64,000 bases of DNA from Rhodospirillaceae bacterium (GTDB taxonomy: Bacteria; Pseudomonadota; Alphaproteobacteria; TMED109): the NCBI GenBank assembly GCA_902571315.1, contig CACGBM010000002.1, forward strand, positions 1 through 64,000, read 5' to 3'. The notes below the pieces were generated by a model. The model searched no databases. It was not told the DNA's origin and saw only the letters and a list, made by a program, of their open reading frames with translations. Made by a program: the position numbers and the translations under genes. Shown in pieces: positions 35,622-43,755 of this stretch (within the stretch, counting starts at the first letter, position 1; every line of letters begins with the position of its first letter).

Positions 35622-35855
35622 ATGAAGATTATGTACAAATATGAATTTGATAGGAAGATATCGGAACAAATAGATATATGTGAAAATAGAATACTCTTTT
35701 TAAAAAAAGAGTTGTTAAGAGCAAAAAATAAATTAGGTTTAATAATTTCGCAAAAAAAATTAATAGAAAAAAAAATAAATTATACATTTCTGGAAGAATT
35801 AAGACTAAAAGAAGATAGATTATTAAGTGCTACTCCTTCATTTAGAAAAAGTTAA
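35622..35855 (+). CDS. fliJ: Flagellar export protein FliJ (start uncertain)
   Basis: From its first ATG the product is 77 aa, short for FliJ (about 140). The same frame is open upstream to 35493, overlapping the end of fliI by 14 bp, and encodes a Leu/Lys/Asn heptad-like helix (VTLEINTLKNEINKSKNL), as expected for the missing FliJ N-terminal coiled-coil arm. No ATG, GTG or TTG lies in those 43 codons. FliJ is the central stalk of the FliI ring. Position between fliI and fliK supports the call; the true start may be a rare codon such as ATT or involve slippage. Confidence 0.65.
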   Translation: MKIMYKYEFDRKISEQIDICENRILFLKKELLRAKNKLGLIISQKKLIEKKINYTFLEELRLKEDRLLSATPSFRKS

Positions 35856-35897
35856 TGGCATTATTATTGCAATAATTTAAAATTAATAAGGAAATCT

Positions 35898-37196
35898 ATG
35901 GAAAGTTTATCAAATTTTAATTTTTTAAAAGTTACTGACGTTAAAAAAAATAATGAAAGCAATGCTAGTGATAAAAAATTAGCAGGTAGTGACAAATCTT
36001 TTGTTATTAATAAAACCGAAAGCATTGAAAATAAATTTAACAATAAACTAGGTAATGAATTGCTAACCGAAGAGCTTTTATTAAAAGAAAAAAAAGAAAA
36101 TAAAAAATTTAAAAAAAAATTAAATATTGAAAACCCCGACATTTTATTTTCAGATATTAATATAAAAAATAATGAAAATAATATAGAAAATCATTTAGAT
36201 TTTGTTTCTTCTGCAAAATTAAAAGAAAATAATATTCCCTTAAACCTATCAAAAGACAGTTCTTTGAATAATAATTTCATAAATAAACCAGAGAAAGTAT
36301 TTAATCAGAATATAGATAAATTATCTAAAAAGAATGTAATAAACAATGATTTAGAAAATAATATGTTAAATAAACTAAGATCTGGTAATGAAAATATAAA
36401 AGATAATAAAATAAAATCAGAAACACAAATAACTTTTAACCATGAGAAAAAATCTAAATTAAAAAGTTTTTTTCAAAATTATTTCAATTACAAATTAAAA
36501 AAATATACTAAAAAAAATATTAGTTTAAAAAAATCTCACCCAGAAAACTTTATAAATAACGATAGAAAAAGCTATAAAGAAGCAGTAAATTTTTTATCCA
36601 ATAATACCACTAGATTGAATGAAAATAGCAATGTAATTAATGAACAAAAAAATAATGTTAATTCTGAAAATACTGCTAAAGAACAAAATAGTTTCAATGA
36701 TAGTTATACAAAAAACAGTACTGAAAAAAATATTAGCCACGCAAGAGAAAATACCTTAGACAATTTTGACAGACTAAAAAATATATTAGATTTACGCACT
36801 AATGATATTAAGCAAAGGTTTTCTCAAATATTAGAAAATAATATAAAGATGAATAACAATAAATTTGAAATTCAACTTAGGCCTGAAAATCTTGGTAAAA
36901 TTCAAATCACCTTAGAAATAACTGGTCAGAATGTTGATATAAATATAAATTCAGATAATATAAATGCTATACAAAGTTTAACTGAAAATAATAGTAATTT
37001 ACAAAAAATGTTGCAAAATCATGGTATGAATTTAACTAATTTTAATTTTAATGGTAATAACAATAATAAAGGGTTTGGTAAAAATTCTCAAAAAAGTGAA
37101 GGACTCAAAGATAAAGATATTTCAGTTAATACTAAAGAAAATAATGATGATGATAATAGTCATATTAATAATAAATTAGTTTATGTTAAGGCTTAA
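35898..37196 (+). CDS. fliK: Hook-length control protein FliK
   Basis: FliK measures the hook during export and switches the gate to filament subunits. Residues 1 to ~290 are Asn/Lys-rich and without clear fold, as usual for the ruler part. The C-terminal Flg_hook domain is clear: FEIQLRPENLGKIQITLEI, VDININSDNINAIQSL, NLQKMLQNHGMNLTNFNF. An Asn-rich tail ends the 432-residue protein. AAGGAAAT lies ahead of the ATG. Confidence 0.9.
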   Translation: MESLSNFNFLKVTDVKKNNESNASDKKLAGSDKSFVINKTESIENKFNNKLGNELLTEELLLKEKKENKKFKKKLNIENPDILFSDINIKNNENNIENHLDFVSSAKLKENNIPLNLSKDSSLNNNFINKPEKVFNQNIDKLSKKNVINNDLENNMLNKLRSGNENIKDNKIKSETQITFNHEKKSKLKSFFQNYFNYKLKKYTKKNISLKKSHPENFINNDRKSYKEAVNFLSNNTTRLNENSNVINEQKNNVNSENTAKEQNSFNDSYTKNSTEKNISHARENTLDNFDRLKNILDLRTNDIKQRFSQILENNIKMNNNKFEIQLRPENLGKIQITLEITGQNVDININSDNINAIQSLTENNSNLQKMLQNHGMNLTNFNFNGNNNNKGFGKNSQKSEGLKDKDISVNTKENNDDDNSHINNKLVYVKA

Positions 37197-37216
37197 TTTT
37201 AAAATGGAGTTCACTA

Positions 37217-37855
37217 ATGGCTGATAATAAAGATGAAAATGTAAAAAAAGGTGGAATAGTTAAAATAGCTATTTTTGCTGTTGCAGGGCTAGTATTGTTA
37301 GGAATTGGTTTAGGTATAGGTGCATTAATTTTTGGTGGTGGTTCTGAACCTGATCCTTCTGCCGAAGTTTCGGAAATATTAGAAGGAAATAAACCAGCTC
37401 AAGAAAATAAGAAGGAAGAAGAAGAGGATAGCCAAGAGGAAGAAAGTGAAGTAGAAATGGAATGTACGGAAAATGCTGATGGAGAAGAAGAGTGTGTTCC
37501 TAAGAAAAAAGTTAAAAAAGTAAATGTTGAAGAAAAATTTCTAACTACTTATTATGAATTTCCAGGAAATTTTACTACAAACTTAAGAGAGTCGAAAAAA
37601 TTCCTGCAAATAACTGTCGGGGTATCAACACAATATGATGAAGAGGTAATGGTAAATGTAGAAAGTCACCAACTTGCTCTTAGAGGAATAATTTTAGGAG
37701 TAATGAGTGAGTTTTCCCAAGATGATGTTGCAGGAAGAGAAGGGAAACAGACTCTTGCAGAGTCCATTAAAGACGCTTTAAATATTTTTTTAGAAGATAA
37801 AGAAGGTTTTGGTGGAGTAGAAGGTATTCATTTTACATCTTTTGTACTACAGTAA
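37217..37855 (+). CDS. fliL: Flagellar basal body protein FliL
   Basis: FliL is a single-span inner-membrane protein that surrounds the stators. One membrane segment (residues ~15-40: IAIFAVAGLVLLGIGLGIG) is followed by a long acidic linker (~55-105, with EEEEDSQEEESEVEME) and a periplasmic domain (YEFPGNFTTNLRESKKFLQITVGV, LRGIILGVMSEFS). The linker holds two Cys (ECTENADGEEEC) that could form a disulfide. Length 212 aa is a little above the average because of this linker. It precedes fliM by 9 bp. Confidence 0.9.
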   Translation: MADNKDENVKKGGIVKIAIFAVAGLVLLGIGLGIGALIFGGGSEPDPSAEVSEILEGNKPAQENKKEEEEDSQEEESEVEMECTENADGEEECVPKKKVKKVNVEEKFLTTYYEFPGNFTTNLRESKKFLQITVGVSTQYDEEVMVNVESHQLALRGIILGVMSEFSQDDVAGREGKQTLAESIKDALNIFLEDKEGFGGVEGIHFTSFVLQ

Positions 37856-37864
37856 AGATCAATT

Positions 37865-38830
37865 ATGGCTGACTCAAGAAAATTAACTACAGATGAAGTA
37901 AATGCATTAATGGAAGGTCTTTCCAAGGGAGATGTTGGAAGTGATTCTGGAGTAGGAAAAGATCTTGAGGTTGCACCTTTTAGTTTTGGTACAGATGACT
38001 TATCTTTAATGGGGGATTATTATGCTTTAAGGTTAATTAATGATCGTTTTGCTAGGTTTGCTCGTTCAGTATTTCAACCTATGTTAAGAGTGCAACCAAG
38101 AATAAGCTCATTTCCTCCGGAAGTTAAAACATTTGATGAATACGCATCCTCATTGGACAGTTTTATGAGTTTATCTACTTATAGAATTGAAGAGTTAAGA
38201 GGTTCATTGTTAGTAGTTTTTTCTCCAGCTTTTATTAGTATTTTAACAAATGCTTACTATGGAGGAAATATTGAGGTATTAAAAACTACAAGACAAGAAT
38301 TTACTGCTACAGAAGAGAGAATAATTGAAATGGTGAATATAGATCTAATGAAACAACTTAAGCTAAGTTGGAAAGATTTAACTCCTATAAATTTTACGAA
38401 ATTAGGAAGAGAAATGAATCCGCAATTTACTAATTTTGTAGATGCTAGCGACTTAGTAATTATATGTTCTTTTGTAGTTCAACTTCCTGGAGTAGATGCT
38501 GCTAACTTTGATGTTCTTTATCCTTTGCAAACCTTAAAGCCAATAGCATCATTATTAAGGTCTAGAGTTCAATCTGATATAATTGAGGATGACGTATCCT
38601 GGAAAGATAAATTAGAAAGTGCAATTTTAGAAATACCACTAGATTTGAAAGCAACTTTAAGTCAACCTATGGTTAATATGGCTAAATTATTAAGAGTTAA
38701 TGTAGGTGATACTATTCAAATTCCTATTTCTGATAAAATTGATGTTTATGTAGAAGATATTAAAATGTTTAATGGAGATTTAGGCGAATACAAAGGAAAT
38801 GCAGCAGTTAATATTAAGAAGAGAATTTAA
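37865..38830 (+). CDS. fliM: Flagellar motor switch protein FliM
   Basis: FliM is the C-ring component that receives phospho-CheY. The N-terminus has TTDEVNALMEGL, a variant of the CheY-binding EIDALL segment followed by a linker. The middle domain shows LRLINDRFARFARSVFQPMLR and FDEYASSLDSFMSLSTYRIEEL; the C-terminal SpoA-like domain ends DVYVEDIKMFNGDLGEYKGNAAVNI. Length 321 aa is normal. It is 17 bp from fliN. Confidence 0.95.
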   Translation: MADSRKLTTDEVNALMEGLSKGDVGSDSGVGKDLEVAPFSFGTDDLSLMGDYYALRLINDRFARFARSVFQPMLRVQPRISSFPPEVKTFDEYASSLDSFMSLSTYRIEELRGSLLVVFSPAFISILTNAYYGGNIEVLKTTRQEFTATEERIIEMVNIDLMKQLKLSWKDLTPINFTKLGREMNPQFTNFVDASDLVIICSFVVQLPGVDAANFDVLYPLQTLKPIASLLRSRVQSDIIEDDVSWKDKLESAILEIPLDLKATLSQPMVNMAKLLRVNVGDTIQIPISDKIDVYVEDIKMFNGDLGEYKGNAAVNIKKRI

Positions 38831-38847
38831 ATTAAAGAGAGGATAAT

Positions 38848-39216
38848 ATGGCCGAGGAAAAAAACAAAGAGACAGTAGAAGAAGAAAATAAGTTAGAAGA
38901 GACTAATAAAGTTGATGATGTAAACACTGATAATTCTGAAAAAATAGAAAGAAGTGGTCTAGAAAACCTCAGAGTTTTAGAAAATATTGATGTTAAACTT
39001 ACAGTAGAAGTTGGAGGAGCTGAGATAAAACTAAGAGAATTGCTTAGGATTAATGAGGGATCAGTTATTGAGTTAGAAAGACTAGCAGGAGACCCTCTGG
39101 ATATTTTAGCTAATGGTACTAAAATCGCAAAAGGAGAAGTTGTAATGATAGGCGAGCGTTTTGGTATTAGATTTACTGAGGTTGTGGACCCTAAAGAAAG
39201 AGTACAAAATCTATAA
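38848..39216 (+). CDS. fliN: Flagellar motor switch protein FliN
   Basis: FliN forms the lower C ring with FliM. A Glu/Asn/Lys-rich lead (~1-40) precedes the SpoA domain: LENIDVKLTVEVGGAEIKLRELLRINEGSVIELE, then DPLDILANGTKIAKGEVV and RFGIRFTEVV. Length, 122 aa, is usual. AGAGAGGA is the ribosome site. It is the last gene before a 97-bp gap that holds the sigma-54 promoter of fliO. Confidence 0.95.
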   Translation: MAEEKNKETVEEENKLEETNKVDDVNTDNSEKIERSGLENLRVLENIDVKLTVEVGGAEIKLRELLRINEGSVIELERLAGDPLDILANGTKIAKGEVVMIGERFGIRFTEVVDPKERVQNL

Positions 39217-39279
39217 GTCAAATATCTGACATTCGTATATTTTTTAATTCAAAACCTCACATTTTTAGCTGATTTTTAT

Positions 39280-39296
39280 TTGGCAAGATTTTTGCA
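39280..39296 (+). promoter_or_regulatory. Sigma-54 promoter of the fliO-flhB operon
   Basis: TTGGCAAGATTTTTGCA: GG (39282-39283) and GC (39294-39295), 10 nt apart, nearly the same sequence as the promoter at 29989. The predicted start near 39307 leaves a 13-nt leader with GGAG (39310-39313) for the ATG at 39320. Confidence 0.85.
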
Positions 39297-39319
39297 TCTT
39301 AACTTAATAGGAGATGCAA

Positions 39320-39607
39320 ATGCAAGAAACTTTTGATTTTTATACATTAATTATAATTATTACATTTTTAGGTACACTAGTATTCCTAGCTTTCTTTATA
39401 AATAAAAAAAAAGATTTTTTTAAAACACATATAAATAGAAATAAATCTGTAGATATTATTAATTCAGCGTTACTTGGGGGTGGAAATAGAGTTATTATGT
39501 TTAAAATAAATAAAAGTAACTTTTTAGTAGTATCTAATAAAAGTAGTATTTCAAATATTTTACCTCTAGATGAAATAGATCTAAAAATTACTAATGAGAG
39601 TAACTAA
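39320..39607 (+). CDS. fliO: Flagellar biosynthesis protein FliO
   Basis: FliO is a small scaffold for assembly of the FliP ring. The 95-residue product has one membrane segment (FYTLIIIITFLGTLVFLAFF) and a short cytoplasmic domain with NSALLGGGNRVIMFKINKSNFLVVSNKSS, the typical FliO pattern. The ATG at 39320 is preferred to the one at 39314, which touches the ribosome site GGAG. Its stop overlaps the start of fliP. Confidence 0.85.
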   Translation: MQETFDFYTLIIIITFLGTLVFLAFFINKKKDFFKTHINRNKSVDIINSALLGGGNRVIMFKINKSNFLVVSNKSSISNILPLDEIDLKITNESN

Positions 39608-40386
39608 TGTTTCTTTCTTATAAAAAATTAAACTTTTTATTATTTACCTTTCTTTTTATCTTAACCCTGTTATTTACTAGTAATACATATGGAATAGAGA
39701 CTCTCGGAGGTTTGCCGGCTTTAAACGTTGAAGCTAGTGAGAATGGTGGAACTACATATTCTTTATCACTACAATTATTATTATTAATGTCAGCTTTAAC
39801 TATTTTACCTTCACTATTATTAGGTATGACATCATTTACGAGAATAGTGATAGTTATGTCTATATTGAGACAAGCATTAGGAACTCAGCAAACACCTCCT
39901 AATCAAGTTTTAATAGCCTTAGCATTATTTTTAACTTTTTTTATTATGGCACCTACTTTCACTAATATTTATGAATTAGTTGCTATTCCATATATGAATG
40001 GTGAAATACAAACACCTGACGCTTTATCTAAGGCATCTAATGAAATAAAAAGTTTTATGGTTACTAACACAAGAGAAACCGATCTATCAATGTTTGCTGA
40101 AATATCAGGAGCAGAGCCGTTTTACAGTAAGGAAGAAATTCCTTTTAGCATTGCTTTACCAGCATTTATTACCTCTGAATTAAAAACTGCTTTTCAAATT
40201 GGTTTTTTACTTTTTTTGCCTTTTTTAGTGATTGATATGGTAGTTGCTTCAGTTTTAATGTCATTGGGAATGATGATGCTTTCACCCATGTTGATAGCTT
40301 TACCATTTAAAATTTTATTATTTGTTTTAGTCGACGGTTGGAGTATGACAGTAGGTTCTTTAGTAAGCACTTATATAATTCAGTAG
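39607..40386 (+). CDS. fliP: Flagellar export gate protein FliP
   Basis: Core of the export gate (FliP5Q4R1). An N-terminal cleavable hydrophobic signal (~1-28) is present as in other FliP proteins. Then LSLQLLLLMSALTILPSLLLGMTSFTRIVIVMSILRQALGTQQTPPNQVLI, the family hallmark, is followed by a periplasmic segment and LPAFITSELKTAFQIGFLLFLPFLVIDMVVASVLMSLGMMML. Length 259 aa is typical. It overlaps fliO by 1 bp; fliQ begins 9 bp downstream of its stop. Confidence 0.96.
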   Translation: MFLSYKKLNFLLFTFLFILTLLFTSNTYGIETLGGLPALNVEASENGGTTYSLSLQLLLLMSALTILPSLLLGMTSFTRIVIVMSILRQALGTQQTPPNQVLIALALFLTFFIMAPTFTNIYELVAIPYMNGEIQTPDALSKASNEIKSFMVTNTRETDLSMFAEISGAEPFYSKEEIPFSIALPAFITSELKTAFQIGFLLFLPFLVIDMVVASVLMSLGMMMLSPMLIALPFKILLFVLVDGWSMTVGSLVSTYIIQ

Positions 40387-40394
40387 TAATTAGT

Positions 40395-40661
40395 ATGGGA
40401 TTTGAAAATAATATAGAAATGTTAAGCCTAGCTTTTTGGCAGGTTTTAAAATTAGCTGGTCCTGTATTATTAGTTGCCTTGATAATAGGACTCGTTATAG
40501 GAATTATACAAGCCGCTACTTCAATTAATGAAATGACTCTTAGCTTTGTTCCAAAAGTAATTATAGTTATTTTGACTATAGCTGTGTTTTCAAATTACTT
40601 AATATTAGGTTTGACAGAATATTTTATGTTTATTTTTGAGAGAGTGGCGACACTAAATTAA
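40395..40661 (+). CDS. fliQ: Flagellar export gate protein FliQ
   Basis: An 88-residue protein with two membrane helices and the FliQ signature LLVALIIGLVIGIIQAATSINEMTLSFVPK. The ATG at 40395 (MGFENNIEM) gives the usual size; an upstream in-frame ATG at 40338 lies inside fliP and adds 19 unrelated residues. FliQ binds on the outside of the FliP-FliR ring. It ends 1 bp before fliR. Confidence 0.94.
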   Translation: MGFENNIEMLSLAFWQVLKLAGPVLLVALIIGLVIGIIQAATSINEMTLSFVPKVIIVILTIAVFSNYLILGLTEYFMFIFERVATLN

Positions 40662-40662
40662 A

Positions 40663-41475
40663 ATGGATATGGTAGATAACTTTAGTCAAAATTTACCTGG
40701 TTTAGAATTATCAAATTTAGTTTCTATTATTGGAGCATTAGCGCTCGCTTCTATAAGAGTAGGAAGCTTTTTTTTAGCATCTCCCTTATTTGGTTATAGA
40801 ATTATTCCTTTACAAGTGAGAATAATAATTTCTTTTGCAATAAGTTTTATTATTTTTAATAAGGTTGACATGCCAAATATAGAACTATTAGCGGGTTTCT
40901 TATTATTCTCTGTTATTTTAGTAGAATTATTAATAGGATTAACTAGTGGTATTCTTTTAACCATTTTATTTTCTTCTGCAAGTTTAGCTGGTGAAAAAAT
41001 AGCTGCAACCACTGGTTTGAGTTTCGCAGGCTTAATAGACCCAGAGTCAGGAGCACAAACTCCTGTATTAAGTCAAATATTATCTTTATTTATGATTGTA
41101 GTTTTTTTATCACTAAATGGACACCTTTTAGCATTATCAATTATTTTAGAAAGTTACAAAGTTCTTCCAATCGGTGCAACTAGTATTAATATCAGTATGA
41201 TTAAATTAGGTATTGACGCAGGTGGTTTAATGTTTAAGTTTGGTGCTTTGATTATGTTACCAATAGTAGTAGGTTTAACATTATTGAATGTAGTAATAGG
41301 AATAGTGACGAGATCCGCACCAACTTTAAATTTATTTTCTTTTGGTTTTCCAATAACAATGATATTTGCATTCTTTTTGTTATATGTATGTTCAGTTACT
41401 ATTGGAGGAAATTTTTCAAACCTTACAAATGTATCAGTAGATTTCATACACAGATTAATTGAAGGATTAATGTAA
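40663..41475 (+). CDS. fliR: Flagellar export gate protein FliR
   Basis: Membrane protein of 270 aa with about six hydrophobic segments. Signature parts: ALASIRVGSFFLASPLFGYRIIPLQVRIIISFAISF, TGLSFAGLIDPESGAQTPVLSQ and RSAPTLNLFSFGFPITM. FliR completes the FliPQR export channel. Gene order fliP-fliQ-fliR-flhB is the normal one and flhB begins within its stop codon (TAATG). Confidence 0.95.
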   Translation: MDMVDNFSQNLPGLELSNLVSIIGALALASIRVGSFFLASPLFGYRIIPLQVRIIISFAISFIIFNKVDMPNIELLAGFLLFSVILVELLIGLTSGILLTILFSSASLAGEKIAATTGLSFAGLIDPESGAQTPVLSQILSLFMIVVFLSLNGHLLALSIILESYKVLPIGATSINISMIKLGIDAGGLMFKFGALIMLPIVVGLTLLNVVIGIVTRSAPTLNLFSFGFPITMIFAFFLLYVCSVTIGGNFSNLTNVSVDFIHRLIEGLM

Positions 41476-42638
41476 TGGCAGATAATCAGAATAACAATTC
41501 GCAAGAAAGAACAGAGAAGCCAACTCAGAGAAAACTAGACAAGGCACGGGAAGAGGGGAAAACTGTAACATCAAAAGAAATGTATGTTCTTTCTTCTATT
41601 GTTTTGATGTTAGCATTGTTTTATTTTCTAGCAAGCAATTATGCGCAAATACTTAATAGCTGGAAAAATTTATTTTTTTTGCTGGAAACAGTTAAATATG
41701 GTATCTCACCAGTTGCTGCTTTGAAGGATGCTAGTTATAAAACTTTAATTTTTATTGTGATTATTGGCATACCAGGTTTAGTAATTACAGCATTGACCCA
41801 ATTATTTGTAGGAGGAATTACATTCAGTTTTAAAGCTGTTTCATGGAAAAATAGTAAATTTAATCCAATAGAATGGATGAAGAGAACATTTAGTGTAAAA
41901 GGTTTAGTAGAATTATCAAAAAGCATTCTGAAAGTTATACTTTTATTTGGTGTGGGTGCTTTTTTTTTATATAATGAAACATCCAAGCTTATACAGCTAT
42001 CTACAGAAACTTTTGAACATGCAGTAGAAACAGCTGCTTCTTTTTTCCCTTTACTTATTATTTTTCTAATAATTGTATTATTATTAATAGGTATTCTAGA
42101 TTGGTCTTGGCAAAAATATAGTTTTATAAAATCTTTAAGAATGAACAGACAAGATTTAAAAGATGAATCAAAAGAAACTGAAGGATCTCCAGAAGTCAAG
42201 GCCAAAATTAGAAGATTGCAATATGAAACTGTTAAAAAAGCTGTAAAACAGGCAGAATCCCTAGAAAATGTAAGTGATGCTTCTGCAATTATAGTAAATC
42301 CAACTCATTTTGCAGTAGCGCTTAAATATGATGTTGGAGAAGTAGGTGCTCCAAAAGTTTTAGCAATGGGAAGAGGTAAGATTGCAGAAAAAATTATAGA
42401 GAAAGGAGAAGAAGTAGATATATTTATATATAGGCATAAGTTATTAGCTAGAGCGCTATTCTTTACATCTGAAATAGGTCAAGAAATTTCAGATAAGTTA
42501 TACACAGCTGTGGCTATAGCATTAGCGTATATATACAAAGTAAATAAAGGTGAAGATATCATTGAACCTGATATAGAATTACCTAATGAACTAATTTTTA
42601 ATGAGGATGGTACTACTAATGAAAAAAAATCAAAGTAA
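41475..42638 (+). CDS. flhB: Flagellar export switch protein FlhB
   Basis: FlhB controls the change from hook to filament export. N-terminal ERTEKPTQRKLDKAREEGKTVTSKE is the family hallmark; four membrane segments follow; the cytoplasmic part holds the self-cleavage motif NPTH (in IIVNPTHFAVALKYD, ~residue 277). Length 387 aa is usual, with an acidic tail. The next small gene overlaps its last 20 bp. Confidence 0.97.
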   Translation: MADNQNNNSQERTEKPTQRKLDKAREEGKTVTSKEMYVLSSIVLMLALFYFLASNYAQILNSWKNLFFLLETVKYGISPVAALKDASYKTLIFIVIIGIPGLVITALTQLFVGGITFSFKAVSWKNSKFNPIEWMKRTFSVKGLVELSKSILKVILLFGVGAFFLYNETSKLIQLSTETFEHAVETAASFFPLLIIFLIIVLLLIGILDWSWQKYSFIKSLRMNRQDLKDESKETEGSPEVKAKIRRLQYETVKKAVKQAESLENVSDASAIIVNPTHFAVALKYDVGEVGAPKVLAMGRGKIAEKIIEKGEEVDIFIYRHKLLARALFFTSEIGQEISDKLYTAVAIALAYIYKVNKGEDIIEPDIELPNELIFNEDGTTNEKKSK

Positions 42639-42837
42639 CATAAAGAAATTAAGTGATTATATAATGAATTTCGCTTTTTTGTATTCTTCCTTTATTTGTT
42701 TTACAACTGCTATAGAAAAATGGGATAATCAAAAGATTATGGCTATTATAATTTTTATTTGTGGTTCTTTATCTTTTACTGCCGTATTTAGGAATCAAAT
42801 AGCAAAATTAGTTAATAAAATTAAAAGTAAAAGATAA
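42619..42837 (+). CDS. Small membrane protein, 72 aa, unknown
   Basis: Begins 20 bp before the flhB stop and ends at the start of the next gene (1-bp overlap), so it is translationally coupled to the flagellar operon. A Lys/Asn-rich N-terminus is followed by two hydrophobic segments (FAFLYSSFICFTTAI and IMAIIIFICGSLSFTAVF) and a basic tail. I do not recognise a family. The ATG at 42619 is preferred to the one at 42601. A role in the membrane near the export gate or stator is possible from context only. Confidence 0.65.
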   Translation: MKKNQSNIKKLSDYIMNFAFLYSSFICFTTAIEKWDNQKIMAIIIFICGSLSFTAVFRNQIAKLVNKIKSKR

Positions 42838-43019
42838 TGAATAATTCATTAAACTGTTATGGATGTAAATATTTTTATGTTACTTATAAACAAAGTAAAC
42901 CTTATGGTTGTAAAGCTTATGGATTTATTTCTAGAAAATTGCCTTCAAAAGTAGTTTTTGATGCTTCTGGCATAAAATGTGCTTATAAAAAAATAATTAA
43001 AGGTTATAATAGGATATAA
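42837..43019 (+). CDS. Small Cys-rich conserved protein, 60 aa
   Basis: The pattern CYGCKYFYVTYKQSKPYGCKAYGFISRKLPSKVVFDASGIKC matches a widespread family of small proteins with four Cys (CxxC-N13-C-N20-C or similar) often found near flagellar genes in Proteobacteria; I quote the family from memory and its function is unknown. The cysteines suggest a zinc site. It overlaps its upstream neighbour by 1 bp and lies 1 bp before the next gene. Confidence 0.75.
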   Translation: MNNSLNCYGCKYFYVTYKQSKPYGCKAYGFISRKLPSKVVFDASGIKCAYKKIIKGYNRI

Positions 43020-43020
43020 A

Positions 43021-43749
43021 ATGAATTCTGCAAATGAAGTACAAGAAAGCATAAAAATAGCATTAGATGCTGCTGATGCAGCTACTGATATTACATCAGA
43101 ATATAATAAAATTAAGTCTGAAAACAAAAAACTGGAGGCATCTGTGAAGCAAATTCATAAATTTACAACAATAATTTTTGGTGTTTCAATTTTAGCAGCT
43201 GTAATTGGACTAAGTCTTACGGCTCTAATATATTCAAGAACTATGAATGAATTGACGTCTATGACCAATACAAGTAGAGAAGCATTGGTAGTTTTTGCTG
43301 AAAACGTTGACGGAGTTAAAGTTGCATTAGAAAAATTAGAAACAGGCATAGATGAGCAGGCAAGAATTTTAGAAACAAATAATGCTTTAATAGAAAGTAT
43401 AAATAATTTAGATAAAAATGTAACTAATACTAATAACTTGTTTGCTGAAGAATTATCTAAGTTAACAAATAACTTTTCAGCTTCAGTAAAAACTGCAAAT
43501 GATAAAAACATAAATGAATTGAAAAAAATTGTTAATGACCTGAGAAAAACCCAAAAAAGTTCTACTAAACAAATGGTTGACTTAGCTAAAAAATCTACTA
43601 ACAAAGGTGTTCTAGAACAAATATCCTCTAATCAAAAGAAAATGAATAAAAATTTTAATGATTTAGCTAAAGCAGTAAACAGTTTAGCAACTCAAAGCAG
43701 TGAGTTAGCCAAATCTTTTAAAAATAATTCTGTTATAAAATATCCTTAG
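43021..43749 (+). CDS. Membrane-anchored coiled-coil protein, unknown
   Basis: A 242-residue protein with a short helical lead (~1-45), one membrane segment (IIFGVSILAAVIGLSLTALIY, ~48-70) and a long coiled-coil tail to the end (LEKLETGIDEQARILETNNALIESINNLDKNV and similar). The layout recalls the signal part of chemoreceptors, but no conserved receptor tip is visible. As part of the post-flhB gene run it may be a structural or polar-localisation factor for the flagellum; this is inference. Confidence 0.65.
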   Translation: MNSANEVQESIKIALDAADAATDITSEYNKIKSENKKLEASVKQIHKFTTIIFGVSILAAVIGLSLTALIYSRTMNELTSMTNTSREALVVFAENVDGVKVALEKLETGIDEQARILETNNALIESINNLDKNVTNTNNLFAEELSKLTNNFSASVKTANDKNINELKKIVNDLRKTQKSSTKQMVDLAKKSTNKGVLEQISSNQKKMNKNFNDLAKAVNSLATQSSELAKSFKNNSVIKYP

Positions 43750-43755
43750 TGCATT

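Noticed and set aside
38832-39221. Open frame on the minus strand covering fliN
   Set aside because: It is a Ser/Leu-rich shadow of fliN, whose product is clearly recognised in the plus frame.
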